Source: Aquilaria yunnanensis
Taxonomy: Eukaryota; Streptophyta; Magnoliopsida; Malvales; Thymelaeaceae
DNA length: 64,000 bases
NCBI GenBank assembly: GCA_039654915.1
Contig: CM077597.1
Span: 75,828,001-75,892,000 of the forward strand
Direction: 5' to 3'
Shown: one piece after another, positions 55,560-64,000 of the stretch
How positions within the stretch are numbered: position 1 is the first letter of the stretch
How the letters are laid out: each line of letters starts with the position of its first letter
The notes under the pieces: model-generated
Told to the model about the DNA's origin: nothing
Database searches by the model: none
The model's input: the letters and a program-made list of their open reading frames with translations, nothing else
Program-made: the position numbers and the translations under genes

Positions 55560-57300
55560 CCGAGGGCAGATGGGGTCCACTAAACCACTGTGAATAGCTA
55601 GAATCTACCTTGTTGACATAGCTCATCATAAGCATTTCCAAAAGAAAGATTTAAACTTCTATAGGATGTGTGAAGCTTAGATAGATTTGAGAACAGTCAA
55701 GAAACCTGAATGAGGAACTGAGGAAGTGAGAAAAGTAGTTGACTTCTGCCGAAACTCCATACTGCTTTGTAGTAAAGGATCTTGAAGTAATTTCAAGCTA
55801 GGATATTGAGTCACAGCTATCCATATTCATGGGGGTAGTGATTCATAAGATAAGGTTAACAATTTGCAGAAGAAAAAGGTTGTTGATAAATGAAATCTTC
55901 TGCCTTCTTCATCTGAGTTGGGAAGATTAGAAACACTTGGATTAAGATCTTGGAAAACATCCCACACAAGTGTATGTAAGTAATCTGGTGGAATTCCAGG
56001 GATCCAAGAATCCCCTGAAACCCTATTAATCTTCCATCCCCTAAACTCCAATGAAGATGGGTCTACCAAACCACCATGAATAGCTAGAATCTACATTGTT
56101 AACAAAGTTCCTTATAAGCATTTCCACAATAAAGATTTAAACTTCTGTGGGCTGTGTGAAGCCTAGATAGATTTCAGGATAGTTGAAAAACCTAAATGAA
56201 GAACACAAGCCAAAGAATTTCCTGAGGAAGTGAGAAGAGTAGCTTCTTTCGAAGCTCCATACTATTTTGTAGTAAAAGATCCTAAAACACTTTCGAGCTA
56301 GGATATTGAGTCATAGTTATCCATATTCGTTAGGGTATGGATTTGTAGGATAAGGTTAACAGTTTACAGAGGAAAAAGGTTGTTGCGAAATGAAATCTTC
56401 CACCCCCTTCATCTGAGTTGTAAAAATCAGATACACTTAGATTAGGATCTTGGAAAACATCCCACGCAAGTGTATGTAAGTAATCTAGTGGAATTCCAGG
56501 GATCCAAGAATCCTCCCAAACCTTGATTAATCTTCCATCCCCCATAAGCCAATGAAGAGGATCCTTAAGAAGGTCATATCCATACAAGACGCTACACCAT
56601 ATGGTAGTTTCATTGCCAGTGGCTTTGGCAAACCAGACACAATGCAACTTGCCATACTTAGCAGTAAGTACTTGATAAATGAAGGAACCACTGTTAACAA
56701 TAAAAATGCACCAAAAGTTTTTCGCAAGCAAAATTTGGTTAAATAGTCCAATGTCCTTTATTCCAAGCCCACCCAGACCTTTAGGAAGATGATGAAGAGC
56801 CTAGCATCACATATAAAGGCCCTGCTTATCCTAGGTGCCAGACCACCAAGAATGGATAAATTGCTTTGATAGATCATCAAACATAGTTACTGGGACCTTA
56901 AATAAAGACATAATGCAGATAAGGATGGAAGATAATGTAGATTGTATAACTATATGATGACCTGTAGGATTTAGCAATTTCCTTTTCTAGCCAGCTAAAT
57001 GTTTTTTAACCTTATTTGCAAGAAGTTGGAATGAATCCCAATGTGATAGGTTCTAAGTAAATGGGAGCCCCAAATAATAAGGGATGACCAAATTGATTCT
57101 AAAAGGTGGTAGTTTGAGGATATCACTTTTGAGGGGTTTGTGTCACATTACTACTAAAATGCCATTCAGATTTTTGAAAATTAACTCACTGACCAGCCAC
57201 GATCTCAAAATGATGCAAAGTTTGACAATTAACCTAGATAAAATTCTAGAAATTTGTATAGCTTTAAGATGTTTGTTAAGTTTTGCTTCACTCAATTAGC
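55560..57300 (-). pseudogene. Second LINE, upstream part, with internal tandem duplication
   Basis: The minus strand shows LPKGLGGLGIKDIGLFN, then LAKNFWCIF, AKYGKLHCVW, TTIWCSVLYG and WLMGDGRLIKVWEDSWIPGI, the classic L1-type stretch from the end of reverse transcriptase into the zinc-binding domain (frame 56731-56330). A second copy of the WEDSWIPGI-type region (SGDSWIPGIPPDYLH) lies at 56069-55827. No N-terminal endonuclease or reverse-transcriptase core is recognisable. It continues left at 53090 beyond the solo LTR. Confidence 0.8.
55566..56565. repeat. 500-bp tandem duplication inside the LINE
   Basis: Two units about 500 bp apart, for example GGATATTGAGTCA at 55801 and 56301, and ATCCAAGAATCC and CATCCCA(C)GCAAGTGTATG in each. 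They have diverged by many substitutions and a few indels, so the duplication is old. Confidence 0.85.
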
Positions 57301-60300
57301 CCAAAACATTTTTAGTTATTAAGATAAAAAAATCAAGGTAACCAAGTGTCACCTTGGCTAAGCCCTCTAAAAAGCCTGAGCATGCCTATCTTTCTACCAT
57401 TGAACAATAACTTATAAGAAACATAGGTGTTTTATGCAGTTTTATTATTTAAAAGCTAAAACTTTATCTTGCCTATACTATTTTAATTTTTAACATTTTC
57501 TAGAGTAGAAACACAAGAAGAATAAATAAATAAAACATGGTTTTTAAAAAAATAGAAATAATTTCAAATAGTTTAAAGTGTTGTCTTTCAATTAGTGCAC
57601 AATTTTAAAATATAAATACATACAAATAAATAAGTGAGTAAGTATATACGTATGCATATATGCATGAGCACTTTTAATCACTTATAAGTAGCCTAGGAAG
57701 AATCCACCCAAACTCTTGACTTATTCCTTATATTCCATAATATTATTTATCGTTAAAATTTTTAGTTTGACTTGATCTTTTTAATACTAATTATTATTTG
57801 AATCTTTGAAAAATAATATCTATAAACTATATAAGATGTCATCTAACATTTGCATACAAAATTACTCATTTTGTTCCATGTTGCTATGATTACAACTTTC
57901 AACGGTCTCAAATTAATTACATGCTTATATTTGGTAGGTTCTTTGTAGTTAATTTACCACATTATCCACTACAAAGGGGAGGGGCTTTTGCTATGGGTAA
58001 CTCCTATAATTACAATCATTGTAGAGACAAATTGTAGTAAAATCGTAGCTCTTGAGATAATTGACTAGTCAAAAAATGAATTATATGGTGATTTTGCCAT
58101 GATTTTGACTGTTATATTTGGAAAGTTTGAAGGGAAAAATAGGTGGGGTGTTATACTACTACTCTACACAATTATGTTCATGGTAGTTAAAATCTTCACA
58201 ATAGCATAGTAAAACTTATAGTACAACTAAGCCAAGACACTATAATTACTACAATTTTTGTGACTATTTTATTCGTAGCAATTGAAATTGTCACATTATC
58301 ATAGAAAATTCTATGCTATGATTTTGCTATGATATAATGTTTGCTATGATTTTTTTACAGTTTAGGGTTTAAGGATTAGGCAACAAATGGTCATTGGCAA
58401 TAGAAACAACTAACGAGTCTTTCTAAAAAGTAATTGCTTAGCACCCACCACTAATAATGAAAGTCGACCTTACTCATGATGAGATTAATATACTTGTTTA
58501 CTTCACCTGTTACCTCGAAATTGTTCATGAAATTGATCCAGATATAAAGCTTTTATGAGCTGAAGAGGATGAATCAAAGGATGAGGCCACGTTACTTATT
58601 ACAAACCCTTTTTAAGGTTTATGGTTTAGAAAATGAATAGCCACCAAAAGTATAGAGAACCTATGAGCCATTACAATAAGTGATTGTTCAGCACCTAGCA
58701 CTGATCACAAATAACGGCCTCATTCTTAATAAGATTATATTGTTCAACACCTATCATTTATCATAAATGATGGTCCCACTCTTGATGAGACTAATATACT
58801 TGTTGACTTTACCTATTATCCCACATTTTTTATGACATGGATCTAGATATCAAGCTTATATGACCTAAAGAGGTTGAGTCAGAAGATTATGCCTCACTAC
58901 TTAGTTCTGAAGAAGAAGAATAAGATGGAAGATGATTGACATTGTTACCAAGCATCCTCACGTAGTATTATTAAAATATCAAATCATTATCTTTCTTAGT
59001 AACTTCCATATATAGAAACATCCAGGCAAGAGAATTTCCTAATTTGGTAAATTCTAGAAATGGTAACTACCAAATTTAGAAAATGTTACTTTTTTTGTAA
59101 CTTCTTACTACAAATTACAACATTGGTCCCTAAAATTTTTTCATTTATGCATATACATCCCTTAACTTTAAGAAGTGCCTATGTGGCCACTATTAAATGT
59201 TACAACATTGGTCTTTAACTTTAGACAAAACCTTCACCCAAGTCACTGAAATATCAAAATTTATGAAATCATCACTAGTGGCGTGTTTATTGAGAATTAC
59301 GATGATTAAGATCGTCATAGTAATAATCGTAGCAAAATCATTACAAAATAATCATAGTAAACTTTTCATAGTATAAGTCATAGCAAAATCACCGCAACAA
59401 GAACTTTAGAAAAAGATACGAAAATTCAAGGCGTGACAAAATTGCTACAGTGTAAGCATATCATAGAAAAATTGTCATAGTTATGTGTGTGATACAAGAG
59501 TATGAAACTTCCTACTATGATGATTTTGCTTCGGCTATCCCACATTCAATCGTGTCATAATAGAATCGTCGTAGGAAAATCATCTGCAACCTCCATAAAT
59601 ATCTACTTATGAACCCTCTGCCTCTCCATAAATCCACTCTCTCAAACACATATTCATCATCTTCATGTTCACCTAAACTGTGCAATTGCTACAATTCCTG
59701 GTCACGTCACATAATCATTATTGTCATCATCATCATTCTCCAAGTTATTATCTTTAACCCAATTTTTCAATTTCTTGGTCTTCTTTGCAAATTGAATTTG
59801 TAATTACCTCATGTTGCTGGTTTTTGTTTACTAATTATTTACATTATGCATGTCAAGTATTTGCTAATTATGTGTATTTTGTTGACTAGAAAAAAATAGA
59901 CAATTGATCATTGAATTTCTTGGTATTTTGTTGATTTGGAATAGCTAAATGAATATTTCAGTATAAACATTGACCATTTGATACTTTAGGGATTTAGTAG
60001 TGAAAATTGTAGTTAAGGACTCAATTGACCAGTTTAAAAAATTAGTGCCTTTTTTAAAAAAATTATGGTAACTCAACCGAGCAAATGAAAAAAATTAAAG
60101 GACTTACTTATGGAAATTCGTTTTGTGTCAATTAGAAATTGGGAAAGAATTCCTTGATTGGTTTTGGGTATTTATGTTGACCATTTTGATAATTTTGGGA
60201 TTTAGTTGCGAAAATTGTAGGTAGTCACTCAATTGATCAATTTGAAAAAAGATGGTGATTAGTTGAAAAGTATGTTGACTCAATTGATTAATTAGTAAAA

Positions 60301-62275
60301 ATTGGATGACCCAAATAGTATAAATATACAAAATTATAAATTGGGATGGAAATGTACAAAATTAATGAATTAATTAGACTTAATTGCACCCAATTATAGG
60401 CATATGTGCCAATAATAATTTGATCATGTTTGGCTCCAACAGGGTATTTTTTGTTTCAAATAATTTTTTTCTCAGTTAAATAACTTTTATTTCACTAACT
60501 TACAATTGTGATTTTCTTGCTGACTTTATTAGGCGTCACACATTGACAAGGCTGAGATTGCCTAGCTGAGAGTGAATAATGCAGAATTGTGGAAACAATT
60601 CTCTTAAGTTTTGCCTGAGGTTCAAGAGTAGTTTTAGTGCCGAACTGAAGCTACAATATGTGCCATTATAGTATGCTTGATACAGTGTGGCATAATGCAA
60701 ATAGTCACTATTTGAACTAACCTATAAACCAAATTGTAAACTCCCAAGATGACAATGGGATTACTTTTTGACCAACTTAGCTCTGCATTTCATTGACGCC
60801 ATTAGTGCATTTAGGGTTTTAGAATATGACCAATTTTTTTGTTAAAAATAGTTATGTACATATTTGATAATAATTTTATATATAATACTTCATTAATTCT
60901 ACATTTACTTTTAAATGTTAGAATACACACACACACACACACACTATTTAATATAAAAATTGTTGTCATAAAAAAAAAAAAACAAGAACAAGTCATCACA
61001 ACTTTGTTGTTGTTTATCCATAGCAAAATCATCACATTCCTGGTCAGGGCAAAATCATAACATATAAGTTATAGCAAAATTGCTATAGTCAAATCGTAGC
61101 AAAATTGGCGCTATCAAGCCATATTAAAATCATTGTATGGAAATCGTCACAGATTTGTAACACACCTACGGTGACTAGAACTGAAGCAATCTGCCTTAAT
61201 TCTACAATGATTTCTATTTTTGACACTAAAATTTCTACCAGTTCATGCAAAGTTCATTTTGCTACCATTCAGCCACAATACTTACCATTTTAGAAAAGGC
61301 CCATTTTTTAATTGTAATCCTTATTTCAAAATTATCTTTGAAATTTATTGATCCAAAAAAAGAAACTTTAAACAACCTAAATTTTGTGCCTTACTCAATG
61401 TCGCAAGCAATTTGAGATGAATAAATTACCAATTTATGTCTATAAAAAGATAAGACTAGTGTTTTTTAGAAATAAAGAAGATATATGAGGTTAAAAATTC
61501 AATTTCAGGCTGAATTGTTTTATATGCCCTTACTTTTACATGTGCTCTACCATATAGCTACCCTTTTATCATCATTAAAGGTTGGAAATTTCAAGCATGT
61601 CCTACTACTTCATGCATAACCATTGCGTCAGATGCTTTATGCCCTCACCGCAGCCATTTGATCTCACACTATCAGATGCTCTATCCCACCTTTGCCATCC
61701 GATGTCATCACATGTCATCGTTCCCTGCATCAGCAGCCACCAACAACGCCAATTAGTGGAAGAAGTTGAAGGAATGCTAAAGTGAAAGATGGTGAAGATT
61801 TGTCACTAGAGTTATGGCTGGTGTTAGTCATGGAGTCAATGATGTTCGTAGGCTTCTAGGGGCAACTTCTTACTAGGTGTGAGACGAAATGATGGCAGAT
61901 GGCATGGGCAGTTGCAGGGGCAAAGGACGGACAATGTCTATTTGCAATTGAATCAAACCTTTTTGTTAGTCCTCATTTTTTTTAACTTTTCCAATTGAGT
62001 CCCTAATGTTCTTTTAGGATGTATAGGTATATAAGTAGTAAGTAATTCCTACAAACTCATCTATAAGATTATATATACCAAAAATAACATTGGAAAAATT
62101 TTTCTATGAAATTGTAACATGTACAAATACAGAAACATAGTTACAAAAATATATAAACACATATGCTCAAAAGAATAAACTCATTTGTACAAATAATCTT
62201 ATAAAGCTAGGGTGCATGTTTAATAGACAATAATAAAATTAGTAGGGGTTATAGAAATATTGGAACGATTAAACT
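57301..62275. other. AT-rich region with possible decayed CACTA element
   Basis: No gene is supported. Short motifs of the type ATCATAGCAAAATC occur as GATTTTGCTATGAT at about 58080-58350 and in the opposite orientation at about 59320-59470 and 61015-61110, an arrangement like CACTA subterminal repeats. CACTACAAAGGGG at 57967 could be a left terminus; I found no matching right end. A segment at about 58430-58620 is repeated at 58740-58925. A CA microsatellite is at about 60924-60943. Confidence 0.35.
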
Positions 62276-63115
62276 TGTGATAGCCGAAGGGCTATCACCT
62301 CTCAGCACGAACTTCCTGCTGAAGGTGTGTTCGGGAAACTCGGCGTAGCCCGAAAAGAAGCACCGTCATTGACCTCGGGAGGTGCGAAGTCGAGTACCAC
62401 AAAGTCATGACTTCGGCTAAAGGTATTGCCAGCTTCCTCGGGGGACCAAACGGATCGTCTTCGGGACAGAGGCCTAGTCCCTACAAGCAGGAGAGAATCC
62501 TCCGAAGGCAGAATCATCGAAATAAAGGACTCCCCGAACTATGAGCATAACTCCCGAAGAAGGGCATCCGGACCACTGGGCGACCTCGCCTGAAGGACTT
62601 CGGGAGTACGGCATGAGCATTTAAGGAACCTCTGACATGTCGCCCACAGAGGTTACAGGCCGCCCCAAACGGCGGTCTGACACGCTGACACCGTCCAGGT
62701 CCCATCACGACCTGTCTCGGTTCAAGGCTCAAGGAGCCTGCCACCGGCTACTTGTCCCCTACGCCCAGAAATTCAGAAAACATCCAACCGAACACGTGTC
62801 GTCATCTGAACGGGCTGGACACTCCTATAAATACCAGTGAATAGACCCTGGCAGGGGGTTGGGCTCTACCTCCTTGAAAAAACAAAAACAGGCAAGGCAC
62901 CTAAACCTCCTAGTGTTCCCCCCTTTTAGCTCTCCGGACACTGACTTGGGCGTCGGAGGCTCCTCCCCGGAACGACATCCCGGGGACCTCCTAACCCTCT
63001 CTTTTGAGCTTTTCAGGCACGCTCCCCTGGGCAATCTGGCATTTGGGCGTTCTCCCCCTCAGGAAGTCCCTCCGCAAGTCACAATGTCATCCGACGAAGA
63101 TGCTGTTGGGCATCA
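62276..63115 (+). repeat. 5' LTR of a GC-rich gypsy element
   Basis: The GC content rises abruptly at 62276, where TGTGATAGCC opens with a perfect hairpin (GATAGCC / GGCTATC around GAAG). About 840 bp later TTTGGCGCCGTCTGTGGGAA is a common gypsy primer site. A TATAAATA box lies at 62826-62833. The exact LTR end (63112 or 63115) is uncertain, and the partner LTR is outside the window. Confidence 0.75.
62826..62833 (+). promoter_or_regulatory. LTR TATA box
   Basis: TATAAATA about 550 bp into the LTR, in the right place for the U3/R promoter. Confidence 0.65.
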
Positions 63116-63117
63116 TT

Positions 63118-63136
63118 TGGCGCCGTCTGTGGGAAC
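63118..63136 (+). promoter_or_regulatory. Primer-binding site
   Basis: TGGCGCCGTCTGTGGGAAC directly follows the LTR. This TGGCGCCGT-type site is frequent in plant gypsy elements. The tRNA is not assigned here. Confidence 0.7.
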
Positions 63137-63204
63137 CCACTCTGAGGTCGCCGTTGTTGAAACTCGGCGTTCGAAGGACAAGGGACTCCCGAGGTCCCCG
63201 TCCA

Positions 63205-64000
63205 TGCCTGAAACTCAACCGGCTACTGAGCAAACCTTCCCAGGGACTCCCGCCCCTGAGGAGGAGCGCCCTCTAGCCATTACTATGAGCTTTCTATGCG
63301 ACTTTTAGCGTTCTGTGGTGGCTGAACTGACACAGTAGATAGACCGAAGGTGGCCACAACAAGCTCAGGCCCAAAGGCCTCCCTCACCAGCACACCCTCG
63401 GGAGAGAAGCCCCAAATCAACCCACCGTAGTTCGGGAAGCGGAGGCCCACGTGAGGAGTCTCCCATGGAAAACATACCCCTCGGGGTACGCTCTACGGGA
63501 CAAACAAGGTCCAAGCGACCCAAAGTCCCACGAGGAAGGAGTTCGTCGCCTAAGGCAAGGTCCCTGTCTCCCCAACCCCGGACTCATTCCCCGAAGAGGT
63601 GCCGACAATCTCCCTTCCCGGAGGAAGAACCTAGCGCTAGGATCCTTATGGAAAGGATACTAGCGAGACTAGACAGGGTGGAAAAACAGGTAGCCCGCAA
63701 ACCCGTCTGGGCCGGACTGTCGGGAACCTTCTGTGAGGATGAGTCCCTGTTCACCCAAGCTGTAGTAGAGGCAGCCATGCCAGGTGACTTCAGGGTACCT
63801 CGGCTGGAGGTTTATGATGGCCGCACTGATCCCTAGGCCCATCTGACCAAGTATAGACACAGCATGATGATGCACGGTGCCGACGACGCCACCTTGTGCA
63901 AATGTTTCGAGGTCACCCTTACAGGACCAGCAACTGCGTGGTATAATTCATTGGCTCCAGGAACCATTACGGAGTTCCAGGAGTTATCCACGGCCTTCAC
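63205..64000 (+). pseudogene. Gypsy gag, 5' part, running off the window
   Basis: After the primer site an ATG at 63205 opens a short frame ending at 63308. A second frame (63465 onward) has a basic Arg/Ser/Pro-rich stretch, then RILARLDRVEKQVA, then the capsid domain start: FTQAVVEAAMPGDFRVPRLE and VYDGRTDP. A TAG at 63834-63836 interrupts it. The same frame continues beyond with AHLTKYRHSMMMHGADDATL and TLTGPATAWYNSLAPGTI to the window end. The motif order fits the retrotransposon gag family of Tat/Athila-type gypsy elements. At least one frameshift and one stop make this copy defective. Confidence 0.8.

Noticed and set aside
62302..62840. Open frames on both strands in the GC-rich LTR
   Set aside because: They overlap the LTR promoter region and result from high GC content; the coding part starts after the primer site.

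Overview
This window looks like intergenic nuclear DNA from a flowering plant, probably a eudicot. It is AT-rich, shows no operon-like gene packing, and is dominated by plant transposon families: Ty3/gypsy, Ty1/copia, L1-type LINE, CACTA-like, Mutator-like and hAT-like elements, and Stowaway MITEs. Most coding potential is degraded transposon ORFs. I found no intact host gene, no convincing rRNA or tRNA gene and no CRISPR array.

Layout. 1-2.3 kb: unassigned repeat DNA with small tandem duplications. 2.4-8.4 kb: part of a minus-strand Tat/Ogre-like gypsy element (protease, gag, leader, primer site, 2.2 kb LTR). 8.4-10.5 kb: an apparently orphaned first exon of a secreted protein (minus strand) with a TATA-like promoter and a long minisatellite upstream. 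11.7-19.0 kb: a CACTA-like inverted-repeat element carrying a 1.4 kb dispersed repeat, which carries a 3.4 kb solo LTR of the same Tat/Ogre-like family. 19.0-22.5 kb: an unidentified coding fragment, a Pack-MULE with a captured Rab GTPase fragment, and a hAT-like inverted-repeat element. 22.5-36 kb: lower-copy DNA with two candidate exons, interrupted by a copia element with a perfect 5-bp target duplication.

36.2-52.3 kb is a four-level nest: a LINE is split by a copia element, which is split by a 10.8 kb gypsy element, whose left LTR was later hit by a Stowaway MITE and by a second copy of the 1.4 kb repeat. 52.3-57.3 kb: a second LINE, split by a 2.5 kb solo LTR inside its C-terminal zinc motif and carrying a 500-bp internal tandem duplication. 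57.3-62.3 kb: AT-rich DNA with clustered, oppositely oriented short motifs suggestive of a decayed CACTA element. 62.3-64 kb: the start of a GC-rich gypsy element (LTR, primer site, gag) running off the window.

The most unusual signal is a 41-bp two-tier palindrome repeated inside the Tat/Ogre-like LTRs. Its arms change together between copies, as expected if pairing is maintained, and one LTR lacks about 1.06 kb lying between two copies. I see no new multi-gene system; the interest lies in element structure, nesting order and gene capture.
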